DNA of 25,429 bases from a virus. Location: IMG/VR virus record IMGVR_UViG_3300024344_000118, positions 1 to 25,429 of that record; one strand, 5' to 3'. The notes below the pieces were generated by a model, which did no database searches, was not told the origin of the DNA, and was given only the letters and a program-made list of their open reading frames with translations. This document shows, in pieces, positions 1 to 7,327 of this stretch (position 1 is its first letter; every line of letters starts with the position of its first letter). The translations under genes and the position numbers were made by a program.

Positions 1-976
1 CTTGCATATTTTCTGGTGGTGGCATCAGTGTTGGCTCTGGCATCACTTCAGATTCTTTTTCTTCTGATGGTAACATTGTAAACATTTCTGCAAATGTTTC
101 TAACTCCACAGGTTTTTCTTTTTCTTTGGGTGCCACTATCATTGGTTGCATAGTTATAATTGGAAGTTCTTCTTTTGGTTCTGGTAATAACATGGGCAGG
201 GCTTCAAATACTTCTAACGTTACAGGTTCTTCGGGTTCTGTCATTCTTAACGGTTCAAATTGTATTTCTTCGTTTAGTTCTAACTTTTGAAATAGTTCTC
301 TAACCTCAGTAAATTCTGTAGATAAAGTTTCACTAACACCAATTAAATTATTTTCTATTGCTGGAGGTAAAACAACATCATCATAAGTCATGCTAACGGA
401 TATATTATCTACATTAGGTCCGCCTAAATTAGAAGGTGCGTTAGCATCAGATCCACCTATATTAATATTACCTAGATTTGACCCAACACCTGTATAGATA
501 AGTTGATCAGTAAAATTTTCTCCATTGATATCTGTAACGTTAGTTCTACTTTGTGTGACTGTTGCTAGAATATTACCAGCATCATCTTTAATAGTTAGTG
601 TATTTGTAAACGTATCTGCAGGTCCTGATCCACCCCAACATCCTGCAACACCACATTCACCATTTTGCACTTCTATTTTAGAGTTAAGTGTTATGCCATT
701 GTTTAACATGGGTTGTGTAATATTCTCTGATGTTAAACCAAAGTCTTGATTTATAGATCCGTTGTTACCAAACTCTAAATCATATTGACTAGATAGGTTA
801 TCCGGTCCTGTGCAACAGTCATTTAATACTTGAACATCACCTTGTGTGGTCCAACCATTAGCATTACCTGTTTCAAAGTTTCCGTTGGTGATTAAATTAC
901 CTGTGGTTCTCTCTTCAGCGTTACTGAGACTTAGACTTAATAGGAGGCAAAGGCTTGATAACAATAGTTTTTTCAT
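1..976 (-). CDS. Secreted surface-type protein with N-terminal beta-sandwich-like domain and acidic/Pro-rich repeats (3' end off window)
   Basis: An open frame runs from ATG at 976 to the left edge, 325 codons without a stop. The first residues, MKKLLLSSLCLLLSLSLSNA then EER, are a textbook Sec signal peptide with an SNA cleavage site at about residue 20. Residues about 25-170 start with NLITNGNFETGNANGWTTQG, which resembles carbohydrate-binding or DUF642-like beta-sandwich openings (Gly/Asn/Thr rich, with CC and C-x4-C cysteines). The rest is acidic and Pro-rich, with two imperfect copies of an (E-x-PVxLExF) unit. The start is fixed by the signal peptide. The first 56 bases lie inside the 3' end of the upstream gene in another frame. 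It is probably exported and acts in the envelope or on the surface of the infected cell. I do not recognise a named family. That it is a real gene is likely; its function is unknown. Confidence 0.8.
   Translation of the reverse strand, partial: MKKLLLSSLCLLLSLSLSNAEERTTGNLITNGNFETGNANGWTTQGDVQVLNDCCTGPDNLSSQYDLEFGNNGSINQDFGLTSENITQPMLNNGITLNSKIEVQNGECGVAGCWGGSGPADTFTNTLTIKDDAGNILATVTQSRTNVTDINGENFTDQLIYTGVGSNLGNINIGGSDANAPSNLGGPNVDNISVSMTYDDVVLPPAIENNLIGVSETLSTEFTEVRELFQKLELNEEIQFEPLRMTEPEEPVTLEVFEALPMLLPEPKEELPIITMQPMIVAPKEKEKPVELETFAEMFTMLPSEEKESEVMPEPTLMPPPENMQ
51..234 (-). repeat. Imperfect duplication in the acidic C-terminal part of the secreted protein
   Basis: Two units of about 22 residues can be read on the minus strand. 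At about 166-234 it is EEPVTLEVFEALPMLLPEPK, and at about 51-120 it is EKPVELETFAEMFTMLPSEE. Conserved positions are Pro-Val, Leu-Glu, Phe, Met-Leu-Pro and the acidic ends. More copies may follow beyond the left edge. Confidence 0.6.
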
Positions 977-1538
977 CGATCTTTTCCATTATTTTTAAAT
1001 TTTTTGTATACTGTCTGTAATCAGGTCTTAGCTTATCGTATTTTTTCCAAAGAGTATTAGCTTGTTTTCCAATCTTACCCTCAAATGGACAAGGTGTTCC
1101 CGCTTGTACCATTGCTTCAAACACACGTGGGTCTTGACAAAGAAGAGATATTGCAGCTACTTTCATACCCATTGAATCTAATTGTCTTGATAGTTTTATT
1201 CTTTCACAGTTTTCATCTCTAAATGTTTTACCACCAGAGACACCCAAACCAAAAGTTTGAACTCCTGCACTTGCTCCAACACTACATACATCAACGCCAG
1301 ATGAGTTTACACCAGGAGCAAAAGCACTTGGTGGTGCTGATCTTATGTTAGAAGTTGAATTGTTTGTTGTAGTTGAACTTGAACTTGATCCTGATTGATA
1401 AGTTGTAGAAGATGTGTATCCACCTTCAATGGCTGTGTTAGATCCGGATGTATTATTTTGTGTTGATCCAGCATTAGCATCACTTGTTAAAGCAAGTGAT
1501 ATAACTATTGCTAATAAAAACTGCCTAATCTTTTTCAT
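921..1538 (-). CDS. Secreted Ser/Thr-rich conserved marine-phage protein, function unknown
   Basis: A 205-aa protein. Residues 1-23 (MKKIRQFLLAIVISLALTSDANA) form a clear Sec signal peptide with an ANA cleavage site. Residues 24-70 are low-complexity Ser/Thr/Asn. About residues 70-170 form a compact domain with four or five cysteines (DVCSVG, ENCERIKL, LLCQDPRVF, GTPCPFEG), so disulfides in the periplasm are plausible. The C-terminal tail is Lys-rich. From memory, proteins with this Ser/Thr-rich start followed by MGMKVAA and GTPCP motifs recur in marine phage genomes as hypotheticals. It overlaps its upstream neighbour by 14 bp and its downstream neighbour by 56 bp. The latter's signal peptide is encoded within its last codons. 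Possible roles are envelope modification, superinfection exclusion or lysis accessory; none can be shown from the sequence. Confidence 0.85.
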   Translation of the reverse strand: MKKIRQFLLAIVISLALTSDANAGSTQNNTSGSNTAIEGGYTSSTTYQSGSSSSSTTTNNSTSNIRSAPPSAFAPGVNSSGVDVCSVGASAGVQTFGLGVSGGKTFRDENCERIKLSRQLDSMGMKVAAISLLCQDPRVFEAMVQAGTPCPFEGKIGKQANTLWKKYDKLRPDYRQYTKNLKIMEKIDEKTIVIKPLPPIKSKSQ

Positions 1539-2175
1539 CTTTTTTATCTACCTCATAAAACATTCTGTCAGAGTCCTCAGTAATCAGCCCTTTGTTCTCA
1601 ACATTCCAATAGGTTGTTTGTACTTTGTAGTCTGGCCAGTTGTTCTTTACTGTGAAGCTTGGAACACTCCAGATTAATCTATTGTTTGGTTGAGCGGCAA
1701 AGTTGCCGTTGTCTAAAGCAAGAACATGAGCACACTTATGTTCTTGAGGTATTTCTGAGTGCTCTACATCTAGTATATTACTATCTGGAGCGGCCCAGTC
1801 AATGGTAAATAAGTATTCACCATGATAAAATTTTTTGTCTATGCCTCTAAATTTACCTTTTTCGCCTACTAAAAAATCAAAGCAATGCACACTAGGATGA
1901 TAACTAAAACAGTTCCACAGTTCCAACTCGTGTACTGACATATCCGGCACTTTGGCTCGGTCATGCGATTTTTGGAAAAACGCTGAGATAGGCAGTCTCC
2001 AATAACACGCACCGTTCTCCAGCATACAGTGGAATAGTATGGCACGTCCTGCAATACTTGTGATACCGAAGACCACAACGTCTTCAGCCTCTCCGTGATG
2101 TTCTTGTAAATCATATAAATATTCTCTCCTTATCTGACAATAGATTGGTGGTATATTTGCATTTAAATAAGCCAT
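1525..2175 (-). CDS. Conserved hypothetical phage protein (216 aa)
   Basis: A 216-aa soluble-looking protein with no signal peptide or membrane segment. It is rich in aromatic residues and histidines: YWRLPISAFF, ELELWNCFSYHPSVHCFDFL and FTIDWAAPDSN, then a C-terminal part with EHKCAHVLALDNGNF and RLIWSVPSFTVK. It follows the DNA polymerase stop by 2 bp and overlaps the next gene by 14 bp, so it is likely the tail of the replication operon. I recall close relatives in marine podovirus-like genomes next to replication genes, always unnamed. The several Cys and His residues (CMLENGACYW, HCF, HKCAH) could bind metal, but no recognised zinc motif is evident. Function unknown. Confidence 0.85.
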   Translation of the reverse strand: MAYLNANIPPIYCQIRREYLYDLQEHHGEAEDVVVFGITSIAGRAILFHCMLENGACYWRLPISAFFQKSHDRAKVPDMSVHELELWNCFSYHPSVHCFDFLVGEKGKFRGIDKKFYHGEYLFTIDWAAPDSNILDVEHSEIPQEHKCAHVLALDNGNFAAQPNNRLIWSVPSFTVKNNWPDYKVQTTYWNVENKGLITEDSDRMFYEVDKKDEKD

Positions 2176-2177
2176 AG

Positions 2178-4034
2178 TTAATCATAAATATCGCCCCAAG
2201 TTTCGCCTGATTCATAGTCAACTTTGTTTGGGACTTCCAAGTTAACGGCATTTTCCATAATCTCAATAATTTTTTTAGCATGATTCTCAGACTCAACTGA
2301 TAAATCTAATTCATCATGAATTTGTATATGTGCTATAATACCTTCTTTGTAAAGTTCTAACATTGACTTTTTTGTCATGTCTGCTGCAGAGCCTTGTATT
2401 AATTTATTTAGTGCTTTGTATGTGTAAGCTCTCTTAATTCCTGGTCCGTGTTCCTTGAGTGCCTCTTCATGAGGCATGGCTTTATGCATACCAAACTGAT
2501 TTGGCTCCCATAGATGAAACCTGCATAGTCGTCCTAGTAAAGTTCTTATCTGTCCACGGTCTTGTGCACGATTAGATGCTGCACTCATTAACTGTTTTAC
2601 AAAAGGAACTTTTTTATGATATTGATTAAATAATTCTTCTGCCTTTTCTTTCGTAACACCTAATTCTGCTTGTAATTTATTTTTACCCATACCATAGAAT
2701 AAACCTAAATTAATTGTTTTAGCTTGTGATCTTGGTATCTGCGCCATGTCTGCAACGATCTGGTGAAAGTCTGTTGAGATATCACTATTATATGCTTCAA
2801 TAACTTCGTAAACAGATGGAAACTTATATAAAGATGCATAGTGCACAACTAGTCTTGGTTCTTGTTGTGAGTAATCAAAACATCCCCAGGTATGTCCCTC
2901 CTCTGGTAAAAATAAAGATCTAATTAGTGGTCCTAGGTCCTTGTTCCTTGCTGGTAGTTGCTGTAAGTTTGGATTATTGTAACTAAATCTACCTGTTACA
3001 GTTCCGCCTTGATCTGATCTTATTTGATTAATATCTGCATGTATTCTACCTTTGTGTTCATATCTAATTATTGTATCAATAAATGTTGTATGAGCCTTGT
3101 TTATCTCTCTAGCTTTTGCTATTCTTTGAACCATGGGATGCTTATGTTCTTGAAGAAAGTTTTTGGTAAAAGATGGTGACTCTGTTTTTTCAGTTCTGGA
3201 ATAATCTAATCCAAGTTTGTCGAAAACTTTGGCGATGCTACGTGCGGCCCATATTTGAACATCTATTTGTGTTTCTTTTTCAACTTCTTGCAGTAATTGT
3301 GCTTCTTGTTTTGACAATTGTTTTTTCAGTGTATGAGCTCTTTCGACATCGACGCGAACCCCTTTAAATCTCATATCAACTAAACAAGGGAATAAATCAG
3401 TTTCTAAATTAAAAATAGATTCTATATCTTGATGAATAATTTCTCGTTTCATAACTTGCCAAAGTTCCAATGTTAACTCTGCATCTCTTTCTGCGTATGC
3501 TCCTACTTCCATGGCAGGTAGTTGCCATAGATCTTGTTTTGGATCTAAACCACGTGATTTAGCTGCTTCTATTAATGCATTTTCTGATTTACCATAACCA
3601 AGATAGTCCCAACCTAAACTATTTAAACTGTATTGAAAACGATTCTCATCTACAAGTGATGCAGCAATCATCGTGTCTACTATTAAACCATTAATTTTTA
3701 TACCTAACTGACGTAACCAACACACATCATACATTGCATTGTGAAATATTTTGACAGAAGTTGTAGACATGATATCTTGAAACCATGATAAGACTTTTTT
3801 TCGATGCATATTTTGACCTGATGCGTGAGCAATCGGAAAATAAAATTTCCGACCAGGAACAGCAACAGCGATTCCAACAACGTCGCCATTTCCTATCACC
3901 GATCCTGAGCCTAATTTTTTTAAATCAGGATCACGAGTCTCTAAGTCAATCGCAATCTCGTCGTAAGATCTAAGATCTGGAAACTCTTCCGGCTCTACCC
4001 ATTCGGTTTGTGCAACAAAAAGAGGAACTTTCAT
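2178..4034 (-). CDS. polA-like: Family A DNA polymerase (3'-5' exonuclease plus polymerase), Leu at the 762-equivalent position
   Basis: A 618-aa replicative polymerase of the Pol I/T7 gp5 class without a 5'-3' exonuclease. The proofreading domain is intact: D30-x-E32 (AIDLET), D103 in FHNAMYD, and Y180-x3-D184 (YAERD). Polymerase motif A is FDYSQQE (D387), motif B is RSQAKTINLGLFYG (R435, K439, Y447), and motif C is IHDE (H573, D574, E575). The residue equivalent to E. coli Pol I Phe762 is Leu443 (INLGLFYG). This position affects ribo/dideoxy discrimination and speed in characterised enzymes, and Leu variants are known to be common in virome surveys. ATG at 4034 overlaps the DUF3310 gene stop as ATGA, so translation is probably coupled. 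All catalytic residues are present. It would work with the primase and helicases encoded upstream. Confidence 0.97.
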   Translation of the reverse strand: MKVPLFVAQTEWVEPEEFPDLRSYDEIAIDLETRDPDLKKLGSGSVIGNGDVVGIAVAVPGRKFYFPIAHASGQNMHRKKVLSWFQDIMSTTSVKIFHNAMYDVCWLRQLGIKINGLIVDTMIAASLVDENRFQYSLNSLGWDYLGYGKSENALIEAAKSRGLDPKQDLWQLPAMEVGAYAERDAELTLELWQVMKREIIHQDIESIFNLETDLFPCLVDMRFKGVRVDVERAHTLKKQLSKQEAQLLQEVEKETQIDVQIWAARSIAKVFDKLGLDYSRTEKTESPSFTKNFLQEHKHPMVQRIAKAREINKAHTTFIDTIIRYEHKGRIHADINQIRSDQGGTVTGRFSYNNPNLQQLPARNKDLGPLIRSLFLPEEGHTWGCFDYSQQEPRLVVHYASLYKFPSVYEVIEAYNSDISTDFHQIVADMAQIPRSQAKTINLGLFYGMGKNKLQAELGVTKEKAEELFNQYHKKVPFVKQLMSAASNRAQDRGQIRTLLGRLCRFHLWEPNQFGMHKAMPHEEALKEHGPGIKRAYTYKALNKLIQGSAADMTKKSMLELYKEGIIAHIQIHDELDLSVESENHAKKIIEIMENAVNLEVPNKVDYESGETWGDIYD

Positions 4035-4255
4035 TTATAATCTCTAGCTATAATCATATCGATGTAATGTTTTGCTTTTTCTAAATCTTTCTTTTTACCT
4101 TTTCTAGAGTGTCTCAAAAGATATTTTATTACATTACCTGTTGGAAAATCTAATTTATTTTTTATAATAAATTCTGCAGGTTCTATCACATAATCTTTAT
4201 AGTGATCCCCACCTTTGTCTTTTAACACTGCCTCAAAAAACAATGGGTTTGTCAT
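4031..4255 (-). CDS. DUF3310 (SaV-like) small protein
   Basis: A 74-aa protein with the DUF3310 pattern: a DHYK motif near residues 17-20, then IEPAEFIIKNKLDFPTGNVI and KYLLRH, then an Asp-Leu-Lys-Ala-Lys-His-Tyr helix near the C terminus. This family is frequent in tailed phages near replication and nucleotide genes. It is sometimes labelled nucleotide-kinase-like, but no biochemical role is firmly established to my knowledge and no Walker motif is present. It is linked on both sides by ATGA 4-nt overlaps with the helicase (upstream) and the polymerase (downstream), so it is made with the replisome. The length is normal for the family. Confidence 0.85.
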   Translation of the reverse strand: MTNPLFFEAVLKDKGGDHYKDYVIEPAEFIIKNKLDFPTGNVIKYLLRHSRKGKKKDLEKAKHYIDMIIARDYK

Positions 4256-5670
4256 AAATTATAACCGTACCTTTCTATTTTAGCTCTCATTAAGTAAAGA
4301 TTTTTTCTTGCACGAGTAACACCTACATACCATACTCTATGTTCCTCATCTCTCTTATTTACACTATTCTCAACAGATTGTCTAATCTTCCTAGCGTTAT
4401 CTAAAATTAAAACCACGTTATCAGACTCACCCCCTTTTGCTGCGTGTATGGTAGATAATCTTACTCTTGCGTCCTCGAATAATTTTTCTTTATTTGATAA
4501 CATTAAACGTATATAATCTTTTTGATTTTTTGGTGCGAAAGTAAAGGATTCAAACCAGGTTAATTTTTTATCCATCTTGTCTGTGTATTCTTGTATGTCC
4601 TTCATTTCATTTTCCGTAATACTCTCTCCTTTTGTCCATCTAGTGTAGTTTACAATTGCTTTGTAAAGTTTTACTGTGTAACTCTTTCCCTTTTTAGTTT
4701 CATAATAAACTCCACATTCCTCTAATTGTTTCATGATATCTTTTAATTTAGATGCAGTTCTTGATAATATTAACCAATTACCTTTTGTTGTATCAACTTG
4801 ATTAATATCAGATATGGTTGTTACATTACCCTCTTCATCTTTTGGACTATACCTTTTACCTACTCTAAGTCCTTGTATTCTATTAATTATTGTTTTTGAT
4901 GTTTGTTGAACTTGTGATGGTATTCTGTGTGATTGTGTTAAAAATATTTCTCTACCAGATTCGTTAATAAATCTATTTACATCAGCTCCTGCCCACTGAA
5001 ATATAGCTTGATCATCATCGCCTGCTAAATAAACATCTTGAGATTTTTCTACTAAGACATCATACATTTTCCATTGTAAAGGTGATAGGTCTTGTGCTTC
5101 ATCTATAAACACGACTTCAAACTCAGGACAAACATTTTTTTCTATGAACATAGAAATCATGTCGTTAAAATCTATTAAATTATTTTTAACTTTATATTCT
5201 TTTAAATTTAAAGCTATGTGGGATAGTAGCTCCCACTTAACATCTTCGTTAATATATTCACTTGTGTACCACTCAGATCTTACAGATATATCTTTGTTTC
5301 TAGCTTTGTTAATAATTTGAAAGTATAAATTATCACATGTAAGATAGTGACTTTCTTGATCATTATACTTATCTTGAAAGTTGACTCTTATGTTTAACAT
5401 TTTACCTAAGTCTTCGTAATGGTGAGGTTGCATAATATTTTCTTCTCTAAGTCCAAGTGAATGAAAAGCAAGTGAGTGTAAAGTTTGAAAATATTGTAAT
5501 TCTTTTTTTGGTTTGTTCATTCTTTCTTTTGCTTCGTTAGCAGCTTTTCTTGTAAAAGCAAAATAACCAATCTTGTCTAGCGGTGTATCTATGTCTATGT
5601 AGTGTTTAACTATTTCTAAAAGTTTTGTGGTCTTCCCTGTCCCAGGTGGTCCATAGACTTTTGTTATCAT
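4252..5670 (-). CDS. Compact UvrD/Rep-like SF1 DNA helicase
   Basis: A 472-aa ATP-dependent 3'-5' type SF1 helicase by motif set. Walker A GPPGTGKTT is at residues 7-15, motif Ia AFTRKAANE at 38-46, motif II DEAQD at 190-194, motif III GDDDQAIFQWAGA at 217-229, motif IV QSHR at about 246, motif V STIHAAKGGESD at about 406-417, and motif VI VGVTRARKNL at 449-458. It is much shorter than cellular UvrD (about 720 aa), so the 1B/2B accessory insertions must be small. It begins and ends with ATGA overlaps with the primase and DUF3310 genes. Its likely role is unwinding or accessory helicase for the PolA fork, or recombination. The motifs are complete and nothing looks degenerate. The polarity is inferred from the family, not shown. 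Confidence 0.95.
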   Translation of the reverse strand: MITKVYGPPGTGKTTKLLEIVKHYIDIDTPLDKIGYFAFTRKAANEAKERMNKPKKELQYFQTLHSLAFHSLGLREENIMQPHHYEDLGKMLNIRVNFQDKYNDQESHYLTCDNLYFQIINKARNKDISVRSEWYTSEYINEDVKWELLSHIALNLKEYKVKNNLIDFNDMISMFIEKNVCPEFEVVFIDEAQDLSPLQWKMYDVLVEKSQDVYLAGDDDQAIFQWAGADVNRFINESGREIFLTQSHRIPSQVQQTSKTIINRIQGLRVGKRYSPKDEEGNVTTISDINQVDTTKGNWLILSRTASKLKDIMKQLEECGVYYETKKGKSYTVKLYKAIVNYTRWTKGESITENEMKDIQEYTDKMDKKLTWFESFTFAPKNQKDYIRLMLSNKEKLFEDARVRLSTIHAAKGGESDNVVLILDNARKIRQSVENSVNKRDEEHRVWYVGVTRARKNLYLMRAKIERYGYNL

Positions 5671-7283
5671 AATATATCTTCTCTATCTTTCATAGAAATT
5701 ACTTCGTCTTGATACTCCTCCTTTTTAAAATAAGATTTTAATATTTTAACACAAGTAACATCTGGATTAGATTTTTTATCACCAGATTTTTTTGGATATC
5801 TTTTTCTACAAACAAAATCCTCGTCTTGTATTTTGTACAATGTTTTCATTAACACACCCGTTCTGTCTTCTTTCATCTTCCATTCTTTATTTTTTAAAAA
5901 ATTAAAAAATTTACCCCACACAAAATAAACATACTCATCATCCATTAATGTAGCTCCATTTTTAAATGATGTATGACTGTTAGCTAACACTTGAAACACA
6001 TATTCATTTAAATACTCATGGAGTTTTTCTTCCTGACTAGTTCCCTCTGCTGGTTTAATTAAATCTACTCTACTAAATAATGCTGTTTGTATTTCAAAAA
6101 ATTCAGAATTTTTTATTGTTGGTGGAACTATGTGTGCTTGTTCCATGAGCACACCTTTTAATTCTCTTTGATCTCTAAGTTTGTTGACGTGGTTTGCATG
6201 AATTTGAACTGTTTCACCTCCAGGTTTCTCTACTGTAAAATAGTATTCTGGGTTTGGTTTGTAATCTATCTGTGTAAGATTACTTAACATAGGCCAACTT
6301 TTCTTTTTATCTGATGTAATACCAAATTTTCTTTTAATACAAACAGATTTCATACAATAATTTACTATTGGATCCTCAGAGCAAGTATGACCTTTGGTAT
6401 CTTTTTTCCACTGTTTAATTTTTAATTTTACTTTTTCATCATTCCAATTTGATGAATATACAAAATAGTTTCTAGCAGCTTCTAAAACTTTATCATCCCA
6501 ATTGTCAGGATATTTTTTTTTCGCAAAAACCATATAATTATATAAAAAACGATCTCTACCATCAGTTAATTTATTTTTAGTTAATGCTTGCAAACAAGGC
6601 GGACCATCTATAAACTCTTCTGCCCCACCTGTTAGTTCATCTCTAACCAGCGAGTTTGCAAATTCTTCTAGCTCACTCGCTGTTTTTATGTTTGCATCTA
6701 CAACTTGTAAAAATTGTTCTAAAGTAAACTCTGTTCCATCATGTGGATTAACTGCTACTCTTTCTTTTTTATTATAATATGGAAGATTTATAAAATTACC
6801 ATTGATAGGTGTGTCATTTTCTGTTTTTCCTAATTCTGTTTGTTTTGGAAATATTTCTGTATTTGATTCTAGTTCTAAGACATACAAAAGTTTATCTAAA
6901 AAATTTCTTATAGCCGTAGCTTTTGTCTTTTCTTTTAAAAATATATAAAGGTGTAATCCACCACTTTTTGATTTTACTGGTATAACTGGTAATTTTTTAT
7001 TAACAATAGTTTTTAAATATTTTCTTAAATCAAAATTTTTATAATCTGGATCAATATCTATTGCACCAAACTGTGCCATACCTTCATCATCACAAGGTTG
7101 CACACCAATAGATTTTTTGCCTTTTAAATGTTGAATATAATCAATGTTAGTAATGGGCTTTCCAGCCCAAGCATGTTTAACTCTTAACTTTCCTGTTGTA
7201 GTGTCTTTATAGCCGTTGGAAACATCAGCATAACCATAGTCTCTTTTTAATCCATTAAATATCTCTATAAATTTCTGTTCCAT
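5667..7283 (-). CDS. Archaeo-eukaryotic-type (AEP, TOTE-like) primase with C-terminal cysteine motif
   Basis: A 538-aa protein. The N-terminal third carries AEP catalytic signatures: D76-x-D78 (GAIDIDPD) for metal binding, the SKSGGLH segment (H111) for nucleotide binding, EIFPKQ at 143-148 and NGNFINLPYYN at 161-171, the order seen in TOTE-type AEP primases. A second region has four cysteines, C230 (GPPC), C301, C310 and C315 (C-x8-C-x4-C). This resembles the cysteine set of primase C-terminal or PriL-like Fe-S or zinc sites. The last 200 residues are Lys-rich and unrecognised. No DnaG/TOPRIM motif is present. It would make primers for the polymerase. There is no Shine-Dalgarno before ATG 7283; instead a strong hairpin ends about 8 bases upstream. 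The primase call is by motif; primer synthesis is an inference. Confidence 0.8.
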   Translation of the reverse strand: MEQKFIEIFNGLKRDYGYADVSNGYKDTTTGKLRVKHAWAGKPITNIDYIQHLKGKKSIGVQPCDDEGMAQFGAIDIDPDYKNFDLRKYLKTIVNKKLPVIPVKSKSGGLHLYIFLKEKTKATAIRNFLDKLLYVLELESNTEIFPKQTELGKTENDTPINGNFINLPYYNKKERVAVNPHDGTEFTLEQFLQVVDANIKTASELEEFANSLVRDELTGGAEEFIDGPPCLQALTKNKLTDGRDRFLYNYMVFAKKKYPDNWDDKVLEAARNYFVYSSNWNDEKVKLKIKQWKKDTKGHTCSEDPIVNYCMKSVCIKRKFGITSDKKKSWPMLSNLTQIDYKPNPEYYFTVEKPGGETVQIHANHVNKLRDQRELKGVLMEQAHIVPPTIKNSEFFEIQTALFSRVDLIKPAEGTSQEEKLHEYLNEYVFQVLANSHTSFKNGATLMDDEYVYFVWGKFFNFLKNKEWKMKEDRTGVLMKTLYKIQDEDFVCRKRYPKKSGDKKSNPDVTCVKILKSYFKKEEYQDEVISMKDREDIL

Positions 7284-7291
7284 GCGATTTG

Positions 7292-7319
7292 AAAATGGGC
7301 AGTTTTAGCTGCCCATTTT
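7292..7319. terminator. Strong hairpin with T-run, possible terminator or attenuator
   Basis: An 11-bp perfect stem, AAAATGGGCAG (7292-7302) with CTGCCCATTTT (7309-7319), has a 6-nt loop (ttttag). On the plus strand it is followed by TGTTTAAAC and on the minus strand by a CAAATCGC segment after four Ts. It fills the gap between the 254-aa gene (stop at 7328) and the primase start (7283), both on the minus strand. It looks like a bidirectional rho-independent terminator. In the direction of the operon it would reduce read-through into the primase gene, or occlude its translation start, which lacks a visible Shine-Dalgarno. Confidence 0.75.
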
Positions 7320-7327
7320 TGTTTAAA

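Noticed and set aside
525-749. Plus-strand 74-codon frame
   Set aside because: It is antisense to the signal-peptide gene whose frame stays open for 325 codons to the left edge.
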